Shown: piece by piece, positions 1 through 7,849 of the stretch
Layout: each line of letters starts with the position of its first letter
How positions within the stretch are numbered: the stretch's first letter is position 1
DNA from: an endosymbiont of Acanthamoeba sp. UWC8
Lineage (GTDB): Bacteria; Pseudomonadota; Alphaproteobacteria; Rickettsiales; Midichloriaceae
Assembly (NCBI RefSeq): GCF_000730245.1
Contig: NZ_CP004403.1
Coordinates: 186,001 to 250,000 of the forward strand
DNA: 64,000 bases
Reading direction: 5' to 3'
Position numbers and translations under genes: made by a program
Notes under the pieces: generated by a model
Seen by the model: only the letters and a program-made list of their open reading frames with translations
What the model was told of the DNA's origin: nothing
Databases searched by the model: none

Positions 1-141
1 CAATTTAGCAGTTATATCTATTGCACCGACAAGCGGAATTGCTCCTACTCCGGCAGCAGTGCCTGAGAAAGAAGATTTTAGCGTAGAGTTTTCAGATATA
101 GAGGAATTTTTACTCTTTAAAAATTTTGTTATACTATCCAT
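1..141 (-). CDS. Hypothetical protein, 5' part only (runs off the window edge)
   Basis: A minus-strand reading frame starts at an ATG at 139-141 and stays open to the window edge, giving 47 residues that begin MDSITKFLKSKN. After a polar Ser/Lys/Asn-rich start comes a Gly/Ala-rich hydrophobic stretch ending VGAIPLVGAIDITAKL, which may be a membrane segment or a glycine-zipper-like helix. Codon use is AT-rich like the neighbours. I see no strong Shine-Dalgarno site. The plus strand is also open here (2-142, ending at TAG), so strand assignment rests on the plausible start codon and composition. No family is recognised. Confidence 0.45.
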   Translation of the reverse strand, partial: MDSITKFLKSKNSSISENSTLKSSFSGTAAGVGAIPLVGAIDITAKL

Positions 142-230
142 TTAGTTAGCAACATTTTTTATGATGAAAATAAAGGATATAAGCTTTATGTCAATTGTGA
201 AGTAGTAAGAATTTGAAGGAAGGAAGTCAT

Positions 231-310
231 ATGGTTAAAAGGAAAGTAATTTTTTTAATATAGTGTTCCTGAGTACATATATTGTTGCAGGTAGGGTGTT
301 TATTAGTTAG
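231..310 (+). pseudogene. Broken signal-peptide-like start of a small secreted protein
   Basis: A purine-rich ribosome-binding region (about 215-226) precedes an ATG at 231 that reads MVKRKVIFLI and then hits TAG. Two bases further on, another frame continues VFLSTYIVAGRVFIS to a TAG at 308. Joined, the two pieces look like one lysine-rich N-region followed by a hydrophobic signal-peptide core. I read this as the relic of a secreted protein. It is short, and chance is a real alternative. Confidence 0.25.
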
Positions 311-344
311 GATTAAATAATTATGTATTTTGTAGACTAGTTAG

Positions 345-1031
345 ATGTTGGGACTCCTTAAATTAAACTTCAGCAAGTTTATAATAATATTAACAGCAGT
401 TTTATTGCCTCATATAGCTTTAGGATGCTCAACGTATGATTATCTTACTAAAGAATTTGAGCTGTATTTAGAGAATAATTATCAGGGAATTGCGAAGAGA
501 TTATATGATAATGCGGTAGAAAGCACTGCAAAGCTGAATGAAGAATGCTTAGACAAATATTCTATCGCTTTAGGAGATATCGGCATTTTTGAGCATGTTG
601 TATTTAATCAAAATAAGCTTCATCCGGTTAAGGGTAGTTGGATGCATAGGTATAGAGTCAAGAGGTGTGGTTTTGATAGGGTATATAATCTATATTATTT
701 TGCAAACGGGGGTGATTTACCAAAGGTGTTTGCAGGTATTATGGGAGAAACCAATGCTTCTCTTCAATTAACCAATGATACTTTACTTGCTGTGCATAGT
801 ATTAAAAGTAAATTGTTTCCATCTTGTAAAACCGAAGAAGAGGTAGAACAAACTTTTGTTGTATTTAATTCAAAAGTAATTTTGTTTAATAATGAGAAAA
901 CTAAGTGGAGTGAGGAGTGGGATATTAAAGCCTGTAGCCAGAGGGCTAAGGTAAAAATTAGTTTTCAGCTAGACGGTAAAGGCGGAGCATATTATACTCT
1001 CAATGAATCGGAAAGTATTAAGCATGAGTAG
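345..1031 (+). CDS. Secreted or lipid-anchored hypothetical protein
   Basis: This 228-residue protein begins with a hydrophobic N-terminal segment (about residues 9-27) ending ALGC, so it should be exported. The Cys could be a non-canonical lipobox or the region could be cut by signal peptidase I. The mature part holds further cysteines (for example in NEECLD, KRCGFD, FPSCKT and IKACSQ), which would suit disulphides in an oxidising compartment. The chosen ATG has no clear Shine-Dalgarno site, but starting later would cut into the signal peptide. A stem-loop follows the stop. No family is recognised. Confidence 0.6.
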   Translation: MLGLLKLNFSKFIIILTAVLLPHIALGCSTYDYLTKEFELYLENNYQGIAKRLYDNAVESTAKLNEECLDKYSIALGDIGIFEHVVFNQNKLHPVKGSWMHRYRVKRCGFDRVYNLYYFANGGDLPKVFAGIMGETNASLQLTNDTLLAVHSIKSKLFPSCKTEEEVEQTFVVFNSKVILFNNEKTKWSEEWDIKACSQRAKVKISFQLDGKGGAYYTLNESESIKHE

Positions 1032-1042
1032 TCTAAACAAAA

Positions 1043-1067
1043 AGGGTAAAGCCTGAAACTTTACCCT
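1043..1067 (+). terminator. Stem-loop after the 345-1031 gene
   Basis: A perfect 9-bp stem (AGGGTAAAG / CTTTACCCT, 7-nt loop) lies 12 bases past the stop codon. The following bases (CCTTATTG) are only weakly U-rich. It sits between convergent genes, so it may act on both strands. Confidence 0.55.
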
Positions 1068-1107
1068 CCTTATTGTGAACTTTAATTATATAAAACATTA
1101 TATAAAG

Positions 1108-1356
1108 TTATTTATTCTCTTTATCTTCTTCTTTGTTCGTATAAGAAGAAGAATGAGCCATTTGCTCTTTACGCGCATTACCGCCTTTTTCGCCTATATC
1201 ATGATAAAATTCACTTCCGTAAGTTTCTTTAGTAATATTACCGCCGATTTTACCACCTTCATGACCCATTGCCGCATAATTATCATGCATTTTTTTCTTT
1301 TCATCTGCACTTAAATTCTCTGAGCTTTTATTCTTATTATTTTCATTAACTGCCAT
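1108..1356 (-). CDS. KGG/GG-motif stress-induced small protein
   Basis: This 82-residue, very hydrophilic protein carries the repeated glycine motif of the YciG/con-10-like 'KGG' stress proteins: GHEGGKIGGN, then GEKGGNARKEQMAH. Family members in other bacteria are small, probably disordered proteins tied to general stress or stationary phase; the mechanism is unknown. A strong ribosome-binding site (AAAGGAGG) sits 6 bases before the ATG, so high expression is plausible. A paralogue lies at 61447-61656 and shares the MAVN start, the MHDNY block, the GGKIGG core and the ARKEQMAH tail. This copy has an insert (about NITKETYGSEFYHD) between the two glycine motifs. Confidence 0.75.
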   Translation of the reverse strand: MAVNENNKNKSSENLSADEKKKMHDNYAAMGHEGGKIGGNITKETYGSEFYHDIGEKGGNARKEQMAHSSSYTNKEEDKENK

Positions 1357-1755
1357 AACAGCCTCCTTTAGTTGTATTTAACTCTTCAAAGCATATAGTT
1401 AATAAACCACAAATAGGCTACCGATGTAACATTAAATAAAATTAATTTTTAACTTACGCATAAAGTTATAATTTATAATTATAAATCACTTTCAAAGCAG
1501 CCGATACTTACAGGTATAGCTAAATTTAAAATTTAGAAATCCATAACCTGACATTTTGTGTTGATATATCAATCTTTAATAATTTCAGATGACATACTCT
1601 TTATAAAATTGATGAACATTGCTTACTTATGAATAAAGAAGAAATTTTTCCATAATGCAGTTAACAATAGTTCAGGCAATTTAATACAAATTTAGTTGTA
1701 AAATATGGCTGTCAAGTATACTTACCGTGAGTATGGAAGTTAGTTAGGAACAATT
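1357..1755. other. Intergenic region, about 400 bp, divergent promoters expected
   Basis: It lies between the divergent KGG gene and the J-domain/ankyrin gene, so it must hold promoters for both. It is strongly AT-rich, with a self-complementary ATAATTTATAATTATAAAT stretch near 1470-1488. I see no convincing gene, RNA or repeat in it. Confidence 0.4.
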
Positions 1756-2787
1756 ATGAATTATTATGATATTTTAAAAGTTGAATATAATGCGACAGAG
1801 GAAGTGATAAGAAAAGCTTATTATAAAGCAGCTCGTGAGTCACATCCTGATAAAAACCCGGAGGACAGGGAAGCTGCGGAAGAAAAATTTAAAAAAATTG
1901 CTGCTGCATACGAAGTTTTGAGTAACCGAGAATCGCGTGCAGAATATGATGCTTATTTGTTGCTCGAAAAAAATAGATCTAAACAAAAGGCATATCAAAC
2001 AAGCGCACAGAAAGCAGACGACTACTCGCCGAGCGAAAACCAATGGCAAGATCCGGATATGGATAGAGAGCGTGCCGAGCAATTACTTAGAGACATAACT
2101 AAAATTATGGAGAGCTACATTGAAGAGCAAAAGCGCAGACATGAGTTAGGTAAGCAACTTGCTAATGCGGCAAAAGAAGGTAACTGGCAGCAGGTGAATA
2201 GCTTGTTTAAAGAAGGTGCTTTTTTAGATGAATTATCCGATGAGAACCTAGCTGCATTGCATTATGTAGTTGAAAATGGAGATTCAAAACGTATGCAAGC
2301 ATTAATAAATAACGGAGCTAATATTGATGTTCAGGACGGGTATGGTAATACACCGTTGCATTATGCCGCCAGCAAGGGAGACATAGAGACTTGCAGCTAT
2401 TTAATAAGTAACGGGGCTAATTTATATTTACAAAATTATAGGAATAAGAATACACCATTGCATTCCGCACTTAAAAACGGACATATTGATGTGGCTCTTT
2501 TTCTAGCCGAGTACCCTACTGAAGGAGGATTATTTATTTGGAAAACAAAAAGCCATGATTTACAAGATAAGGAAGGAAATACCCCTTTGCATATTGCTTT
2601 AGAAAATCAATACTATGACCTGGCAAATGAATTATTGCATCAAGGTGCAAAAGTTGATATTCAAAACAATAAAGGATTTAAGCAGAGTAGTTATCTTAGT
2701 ATAGTAGGGTCTCATACGACAAAGATATTGTTGGAAAGAAGAATTAATGATTTAGCTAAAGAAAGTTCATCATGTATAACAATGTAA
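1756..2787 (+). CDS. J-domain / ankyrin-repeat fusion protein
   Basis: The 343-residue protein has an N-terminal J-domain (about residues 1-70) with the HPD triad at residues 30-32, which in this family stimulates the ATPase of DnaK-type Hsp70s. A charged linker (about 75-130) leads into ankyrin repeats from about residue 135 to the end, with typical G-x-TPLH-A cores (NTPLHYAASKGDIE, NTPLHSALKNGHID, NTPLHIALENQYYD). There is no Gly/Phe region, zinc finger or DnaJ C-terminal domain, so this is a class III J-protein. No signal peptide or membrane segment is present. It stands alone, with its own upstream region. Inference: the ankyrin part brings a client, or in a host cell a host protein, to Hsp70. 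A secreted effector role is possible but unproven. Confidence 0.85.
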   Translation: MNYYDILKVEYNATEEVIRKAYYKAARESHPDKNPEDREAAEEKFKKIAAAYEVLSNRESRAEYDAYLLLEKNRSKQKAYQTSAQKADDYSPSENQWQDPDMDRERAEQLLRDITKIMESYIEEQKRRHELGKQLANAAKEGNWQQVNSLFKEGAFLDELSDENLAALHYVVENGDSKRMQALINNGANIDVQDGYGNTPLHYAASKGDIETCSYLISNGANLYLQNYRNKNTPLHSALKNGHIDVALFLAEYPTEGGLFIWKTKSHDLQDKEGNTPLHIALENQYYDLANELLHQGAKVDIQNNKGFKQSSYLSIVGSHTTKILLERRINDLAKESSSCITM

Positions 2788-2967
2788 GTAATAATTATTA
2801 ATTAGTGCATAAGCAACATCTTTATATAATATAATCCTCATGATTTGAGGTAAAAACATGATAATATATATTATGGAAAATATGGTTGTAGCTATATATA
2901 AATTACGGATTTGAAAAAAGAATAATAACAATAAAAAAGAAATCTTATACAACTTTCTGCTGACTTT

Positions 2968-3006
2968 AAAAAAAAGGGCAACTCTATTTTTTATTAAAGC
3001 TGCCCT
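2968..3006 (-). terminator. Intrinsic terminator of the 3087-3665 gene
   Basis: On the minus strand a 9-bp stem (AGGGCAGCT / AGTTGCCCT, one G-U pair, loop about 14 nt) is followed by eight U. It begins about 80 bases after the stop of the minus-strand gene. This is a textbook rho-independent terminator. Confidence 0.8.
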
Positions 3007-3086
3007 AGCACAACCTTGTCAAGGATTTAAACTATAACATGAAACTTTCTATAATCACTATAAAATAAACCAATCCGGTATAAGAA

Positions 3087-3665
3087 TTAAAGCATACTGA
3101 TTGCTAAGGTAGCTGCTATTGCTGCCGAATCATAAGAAAAGTTCATTTCAGGAATTAAAGAAGTTTCTTCATATGCTGGTTCTGTACCGTTAACTAAAGT
3201 ATTTAAAGATTCTGTAGCTGAAATGCTGTATTCCAAACCTTTACCTATTGTATAAGGGATGTAGCTGGAATAACCTGCAACAACTGATCCTAAGGTTAAT
3301 AAGTGAGCAGGAAGTTGTATAATTTTATCAAAAGTATAAGAAATACTATCTTCATATTCACTTCTAAAGAGAAGCTGCATAGCTTCAGTTTCATTATTAG
3401 TAATTTCTACTAAATTATAATACTTTAAAAGTTGTTCATTTTCTAAATGATAAGAACGAGTCACGCAAGATGTATAGTATAAAAATGATGCTCCAGCAGG
3501 CTTATTCCATTGCGTTATTGATTCAAGAGAGTTCCAATATTCATCGGTTAAACTTGTAGGAGTTATACTACTGGAATATTGTGCTAATTTATTAGACAAA
3601 GTATCTAAAATATCAGAAGTTTTTAAGAAAGAGCTTGCTAAAAAATTAATTGCGTTGTTAATCAT
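3087..3665 (-). CDS. Hypothetical protein with a hydrophobic C-terminal half
   Basis: The protein has 192 residues and is not recognised. The first half is polar and helical-looking (INFLASSFLKTSDILDTLSNKLAQ). Around residues 120-145 a stretch (IIQLPAHLLTLGSVVAGYSS) could be a membrane helix, and the last 17 residues are again apolar (AAIAATLAISML). No signal peptide is evident. It is a single-gene unit with a good terminator behind it. Its loose resemblance in composition to other lineage-specific proteins here (49484-49732, 61814-62605) is not enough to claim homology. Confidence 0.6.
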   Translation of the reverse strand: MINNAINFLASSFLKTSDILDTLSNKLAQYSSSITPTSLTDEYWNSLESITQWNKPAGASFLYYTSCVTRSYHLENEQLLKYYNLVEITNNETEAMQLLFRSEYEDSISYTFDKIIQLPAHLLTLGSVVAGYSSYIPYTIGKGLEYSISATESLNTLVNGTEPAYEETSLIPEMNFSYDSAAIAATLAISML

Positions 3666-3783
3666 ATTTGCATTCCGTTAATCTTAGTTATATATCTTAT
3701 TATATACTATATTTATTACAAAAATATTATGAAAACTCTAATTTAACACAACTTTAACAAAAAACTTTGTTACTGGTAATCTT

Positions 3784-4005
3784 TTACTCTCCTTTAACAG
3801 TAAAAATGGTGTATAAATTTGTTGCAATAAGATAAATACCGGAAGCACCAACTAATGAGTAGATAATTCTGCTCATTAAAGTGAGTTCACCAAAAATAAA
3901 TTTTACTAAGTCAAAATTAGCGGTGCCTATCAGCCCCCAATTAACTGCTCCTATAATTGTTAGTATAAAGGCCGCCAGTTCCATCCAATTATTTGTATCT
4001 CTCAT
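3784..4005 (-). CDS. DUF378 (YuzA-like) small membrane protein
   Basis: This 73-residue protein matches the DUF378 pattern: MELAAFILTIIGAVNWGLIG with the GAVNWGL signature, followed by a second hydrophobic helix (IIYSLVGASGIYLIATNLYTI). Two membrane helices fit the family's usual size of about 65-80 residues. The function of the family is unknown; it is common in free-living bacteria and uncommon in reduced intracellular genomes. A ribosome-binding site (AAAGGAGC) lies just upstream of the ATG. It stands alone between an unknown gene and two plus-strand lipoprotein genes. Confidence 0.8.
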   Translation of the reverse strand: MRDTNNWMELAAFILTIIGAVNWGLIGTANFDLVKFIFGELTLMSRIIYSLVGASGIYLIATNLYTIFTVKGE

Positions 4006-4199
4006 AGTATTGCTCCTTTGTTTAATAAAATATCAAGTTATTATCTAACTATTATAATTAAATAAAAATCACTTTATTATTAATTTTTTGTTAAACATTG
4101 CTAATTTAATATTAAGGGTTAGGTAATATTATATAAAGTGAACTTGACTTTACTAAAAAGTAGATTATTTTTTGTGAAAATAATCTATAAATATTAAAA

Positions 4200-4553
4200 A
4201 TGAAAAGTAAACTTATATGTGCGTCAATGCTCGCTTTAAGCATATCTTTAAGTGGTTGCGGTTTTAAATCAATTTCTCATGGTCGTGAAATTAGTGAGAA
4301 GGAAGCCTCTAATATTGAAATCGGTAAAACTTCAAGAGAAGATGTAATTATAATGTTTGGTGAGCCTTCTAAAATAACTGATGATGGTAAAGTATTTTTT
4401 TATGGATGGACCAGAGGTTCAAAAGTAGAAGTATTAGGCATGGGCGGTGGGTCATCTGAAGGTAAATCTTTGGTTGTAATTTTTAATAATAATGGAATAG
4501 TAAAAAATTATAGAATAACCAGGGGCATGGCAACTGGCCAACAAATTGATTAG
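4200..4553 (+). CDS. BamE/SmpA-like outer-membrane lipoprotein
   Basis: The 117-residue protein begins with a lipoprotein signal (MKSKLICASMLALSISLSGC, lipobox LSGC, lipidated Cys20). The mature part has the SmpA/OmlA layout: a short helical lead, then IEIGKTSREDVIIMFGEPSK, the 'G-x-t-x-e-d-V-x-x-l-f-G-x-P' pattern, then a beta-rich end with hydrophobic strands (SLVVIFNNNGIVKNYRI). BamE proteins support the BAM barrel-assembly complex, but many paralogues share the fold, so a BAM role is inference. The next lipoprotein gene starts immediately after its stop codon, so the two are probably co-transcribed and translationally coupled. Confidence 0.7.
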   Translation: MKSKLICASMLALSISLSGCGFKSISHGREISEKEASNIEIGKTSREDVIIMFGEPSKITDDGKVFFYGWTRGSKVEVLGMGGGSSEGKSLVVIFNNNGIVKNYRITRGMATGQQID

Positions 4554-4554
4554 T

Positions 4555-4911
4555 ATGCTTAAAAATATATCAATCTCATTAATTGCTTTAGTTCTTATAC
4601 AAGGATGCACTAATAATGCAAGCAGTGACCCTGCTCTGTTTGATAAGCTTCAAAAAAAATATGAAAGCATGAATTGCAATGAACTTAAAGCAGAAATATT
4701 ATCTTTGGATTCAAAGTTAAATAGCGCTTATAAAGGTAGAGAACCAGGTATAGTGGATGCTGTTAATCCTATTTCTTATATCCCCGGTGTTCTTAGTGGT
4801 CAAAAAATGTTTAATGAGAATAAATCTAAGGAAATTAATGATAAACTAACAATTTTAAATACTATATATCAAAAGAAAAGGTGTGTAAGTACTATGGTTA
4901 TTGAAAAATAG
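4555..4911 (+). CDS. Small lipoprotein of unknown function
   Basis: I start it at the ATG at 4555, one base after the upstream stop codon (4551-4553). This gives a clean lipoprotein signal, MLKNISISLIALVLIQGC, with lipobox IQGC. A TTG at 4546, overlapping the upstream gene, is the alternative. The mature part (about 100 residues) is helical and charged (DKLQKKYESMNCNELKAEI), with a central Gly/Pro segment (PISYIPGVLSGQK). Lipidated proteins of this type with a 'MNCxEL' start are often called DUF-type envelope lipoproteins; I cannot name the family. It is probably in one unit with the BamE-like gene. Confidence 0.65.
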   Translation: MLKNISISLIALVLIQGCTNNASSDPALFDKLQKKYESMNCNELKAEILSLDSKLNSAYKGREPGIVDAVNPISYIPGVLSGQKMFNENKSKEINDKLTILNTIYQKKRCVSTMVIEK

Positions 4912-5021
4912 GAAAAATTGGGGTTTTTATTATTGGAGATTTATAACTCCTAATTTAGCTAAGCAAGAGAAATTAGCCCATGTTTTTTTTACAAGAATGC
5001 TGGTGTTAGTAGTTTTATATA

Positions 5022-5256
5022 TAGTGTATTAAGTTGAATATCCTAAATACATGGAGCATAGTTGAACTACAAAAAATTAAACTAAGTTTGCGTATAATTG
5101 ACTATGTCATTTATACAGCGCACGTGCCATAAATGGCGGGTAGGCGTGTGCTTCTTACCATTCTTATTATCTGATTTTTCAGTTGTAGGCTATATAGTCA
5201 TATTAAACTTAATTTATTGTATTTGAATAAACACGTTAGATATTCAACTTAATTTA
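5022..5256. repeat. Possible MITE-like relic bounded by inverted repeats
   Basis: ATTAAGTTGAATAT at 5028-5041 recurs exactly inverted at 5240-5253, and the match extends imperfectly inward (ATC then TAA). This gives two ends of about 18 bp around a core of about 200 bp with no clear gene. A third, imperfect copy of the end (ATTAAGTTGGAATAT) lies near 6812-6827. The arrangement fits a small non-autonomous insertion or a decayed insertion sequence. The target-site duplication is not obvious. Confidence 0.4.
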
Positions 5257-5270
5257 CCATATCAATCACT

Positions 5271-5755
5271 ATGAATATAATTAAAAACCGCGGAGTCATA
5301 TGTAACGTTTTAAGCTTTGAATATGATAAATTAAAAACGTTGAACCAAGCTCATTCTGTTTCTATGGTTATTGTAAATGATAAAAAATAATATTTAAAAG
5401 CTGATGCTTTAGTGAATAAATTGCCCAATATCCTTTTAGGAATCAAAACTGCTGGTTGTGTGCCTGCCTTATTTTTAATTATAAAAATAAGATTATTGTT
5501 GCGTGTACATACCCTCAAAGTGGAAAAGTACATTTTTACCTCAGTAGAGCCGTGTATTCAACAAAAATCCTGTGAGGTGAACCTGAAAAACAGTTTTTTA
5601 TTTATTCTAAAAATACAGAGCATTATATGCTATTAAATATTGAAATCTATTCTAACTCTGACACTTTATTTGGCTTTAGACGTGTAGCACATGAAAATAA
5701 AAAAAATGCAAAAATTGAATTCGGCAATCAACTCTCAGTAAATGATATGTTATAA
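5271..5755 (+). pseudogene. Degraded gene of unknown function
   Basis: Coding-like sequence runs from an ATG at 5271 to a TAA at 5753-5755 but is broken at least three times: an in-frame TAA at 5388-5390, a frameshift near 5475-5490, and an in-frame TGA at 5573-5575. Read across the breaks it gives about 160 residues with ordinary protein composition. The first frame includes VICNVLSFEYDKLKTLNQAH and KADALVNKLPNILLGIKTAG; the second includes NKIIVACTYPQSGKVHFYL, then FFIYSKNTEHYMLLNIEIYS and LFGFRRVAHENKKNAKIEF. I do not recognise the family. It lies directly after the inverted-repeat relic, which may mark the event that disabled it. Confidence 0.55.
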
Positions 5756-5787
5756 TTGAGTATTGAAAGTGCATTATACAAATAAAT

Positions 5788-6720
5788 TTATTTACTCTTA
5801 AGCGGTATACCAAGCTCTTCTAATTTACGTTTAATATCACCTATTGATTCATTTGCCGCATCTATGCCCGCTTGATAAAGCTCCTCATTTTTGCTGCCGT
5901 CATCAAAAGTGCCGTAACCATCCATATTCGGATGTATCTCTATATCAGCCTTCTTGGCTTGCAGCCTTGAGAGCTCATAATAAAATATCCAAAATGCTCT
6001 GTAAGTTAAATCCAGCATATTACCTAATTCATCTTTCGGCGGCGGCGCACTGATATCAATGGCAATTATAATTTTAGGCCCATATTGCTTAGCAACTTTT
6101 ACCGGTACAGGCGCTTTGACTCCGCCGTCAACTAAGGTTCTGCCGTAAATTCTTACCGGGGTAAATAAGGGCGGAATAGCTGATGAAGCATGCACAGCAG
6201 GAACAATAGGCCCTGTTCTTATAGCAAAGAGATTATTGGTGCCTATATCGGTCGTAACTGCTACAAAAGGAATTTTCAAAGATTCAATATTCTTTGTATT
6301 AAGATTTTTTGCTAAAAACTTTTGATAATGATAGCCTCTAATCGGTCCTTTCAGGGTAACAAGCATCTGCAAGGAATCACCGATTGAAGGATCCAATAAT
6401 TCCTCTCTTTTAATCTTAATTAGTTTATTTTTGATTTCTTCAGCGTTAGGGTTATCGGCATATAAAGCTCCAACGGCACTACCTACACTACACCCGACAA
6501 TTAAATCTATAGGAATGTTATTTTCTTCAAAAACTTTTAATACTCCAAGATGAGCAATCCCTTTAGATCCCCCTCCCCCTAAAACTAGTGCAATATTAAC
6601 ATTTTTTAGTGGCGGAGCATAAGGGGGCTCCTTAGGTGCTTGAACAAAAAGCTTTGTTTGCGTACAAGCTGAAGGAAGTAATAATAATAATAAAATAAAG
6701 CACTTAAAAAACTTCTTCAT
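5788..6720 (-). CDS. Patatin-like phospholipase family lipoprotein
   Basis: The 310-residue protein has a lipoprotein-type signal (hydrophobic run ending LLPSAC, Cys19) followed by a patatin domain. Key residues are visible: oxyanion loop LGGGGSKG (47-54), nucleophile elbow GCSVG with Ser78, and the catalytic Asp in the DGG of LVDGGVKAP near residue 200. Patatin-like enzymes are acyl hydrolases using a Ser-Asp dyad. In Rickettsiales related proteins act as phospholipases, some of them on host membranes. Here the lipobox suggests an envelope location rather than cytosolic secretion. It is monocistronic as far as I can see. Which lipid it acts on is unknown. Confidence 0.85.
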   Translation of the reverse strand: MKKFFKCFILLLLLLPSACTQTKLFVQAPKEPPYAPPLKNVNIALVLGGGGSKGIAHLGVLKVFEENNIPIDLIVGCSVGSAVGALYADNPNAEEIKNKLIKIKREELLDPSIGDSLQMLVTLKGPIRGYHYQKFLAKNLNTKNIESLKIPFVAVTTDIGTNNLFAIRTGPIVPAVHASSAIPPLFTPVRIYGRTLVDGGVKAPVPVKVAKQYGPKIIIAIDISAPPPKDELGNMLDLTYRAFWIFYYELSRLQAKKADIEIHPNMDGYGTFDDGSKNEELYQAGIDAANESIGDIKRKLEELGIPLKSK

Positions 6721-6970
6721 AAATAATTGTAAATATTCAACTCATCTTTCTATAGATATACAAGCAAACCAGCTAAGATTAAATAAATTTTTATAAGTTA
6801 TTTATAGTGCATTAAGTTGGAATATATATAGTGAGACTGAAATATCTTATTAAATAAAGTTTATGTATGAAGGGCATAATCTTTTATACAAGCACGCGAT
6901 ATATAATGCGGCTAGAACAAGTTTCTTAAGATTTTAATATGTATTAAAAAACTTAACTTAGTATATCTAT

Positions 6971-7408
6971 TTAACCTGCAATTAAAGACTTTAGCATCCA
7001 ACAAATCTTTTGATGGAATCCCAGCCTTTGAGTAAGCATATCATTTGTAGTATAATCCTGCTCATCTTCGCAAACTTTTATCAATTTTTCAATATTAATA
7101 CACATGGTTTTATGATCATTTAAGAGGTCTTCTACCATTTTTCTCCACGGATACTCCGAATTTGGGTTTTTTGTACTACTAAGTGCACTGAATTCACTAA
7201 AAGTTCCCGGAGCTTTATCTCCTAACATTCTGATTTTTTCCGCAGTTTCATCGACCATTTCTGCTAACTGCTCATATTGCTCTTCAAGCATTTTATGTAA
7301 AGAGTTAAAATGCTCACCAACGACGTTCCAATGATAGTTTTGAGTTTTTAAATAAAGTGAATAAGTATCAGCTAGAATAACTTTCAATTGGTTAATAACC
7401 TTAGTCAT
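6971..7408 (-). CDS. dps: Dps/ferritin-like DNA-protection protein
   Basis: At 145 residues it is close to the usual Dps length. The ferroxidase-type signature is clear: NYHWNVVGEHFNSLHKMLEE followed by QYEQLAEMVDETAEKIRMLG, which in Dps gives the His, Asp and Glu iron ligands at the dimer interface. Dps dodecamers oxidise and store iron using peroxide and protect DNA. The N-terminus is short and lacks the Lys-rich DNA-binding tail, so direct DNA binding is less certain. A purine-rich ribosome-binding site (AAGGGGAG) precedes the ATG. It is separate from the rbfA operon, which lies upstream of it on the same strand. Confidence 0.85.
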   Translation of the reverse strand: MTKVINQLKVILADTYSLYLKTQNYHWNVVGEHFNSLHKMLEEQYEQLAEMVDETAEKIRMLGDKAPGTFSEFSALSSTKNPNSEYPWRKMVEDLLNDHKTMCINIEKLIKVCEDEQDYTTNDMLTQRLGFHQKICWMLKSLIAG

Positions 7409-7477
7409 AGTTAACTCCCCTTTTAACTACTATTACCTCTTATATTTAAGTCTAGCTCTTAAGCAATAAAAAGACTA

Positions 7478-7849
7478 CTATTTTTTATTTAGCGCACTAA
7501 AAAGAGATTCAATTTTAGCTGCCTTTTCTTGCGTTTCATCAAGTGCAAACCTGAGCTCGGGAGAAAATCTTAATTTTAATTTTCCTGACATTGCTTTACG
7601 AATTTCAGGAGCAGCTTCTTTTAAAAATTTTAAAACTAACGTCTTATCTTCAAAGTTGGAAATAAGTATAAAAGCGGTAGCATGTTTTAAGTCAGGGCTA
7701 ATCCTTACTTCCGTAATAGTAATCATAACACTTTCTAATAGTGGGTGATAATATTCACCCTTTATAAAATATTCGGATAATGCGCTCCTTATTTCTTGGC
7801 CGATTTGTAATTGCCTGCTCGACGGAGGTTTAGAATAAATTTTTGTCAT
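7478..7849 (-). CDS. rbfA: Ribosome-binding factor A
   Basis: The 123-residue protein has the RbfA pattern: SSRQLQIGQEIRSALSEYF near the start, then a KH-like fold with ITEVRISPDLKHATAFILIS and a C-terminal LRFSPELRFALDET. RbfA matures the 30S subunit by assisting 16S 5'-end processing, notably in the cold. Its start overlaps the infB stop by one base, and it closes the rimP-nusA-infB-rbfA operon. Confidence 0.93.
   Translation of the reverse strand: MTKIYSKPPSSRQLQIGQEIRSALSEYFIKGEYYHPLLESVMITITEVRISPDLKHATAFILISNFEDKTLVLKFLKEAAPEIRKAMSGKLKLRFSPELRFALDETQEKAAKIESLFSALNKK

Noticed and set aside
2770-2952. A 60-residue minus-strand gene after the J-domain/ankyrin gene
   Set aside because: It is very hydrophobic and AT-driven, overlaps the 3' end of a solid gene, and has no upstream signal.
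5412-5636. A separate 74-residue gene
   Set aside because: It is in frame with the ATG at 5271 after one TAA, and the next stretch of coding signal is in another frame, so it is part of the broken gene.
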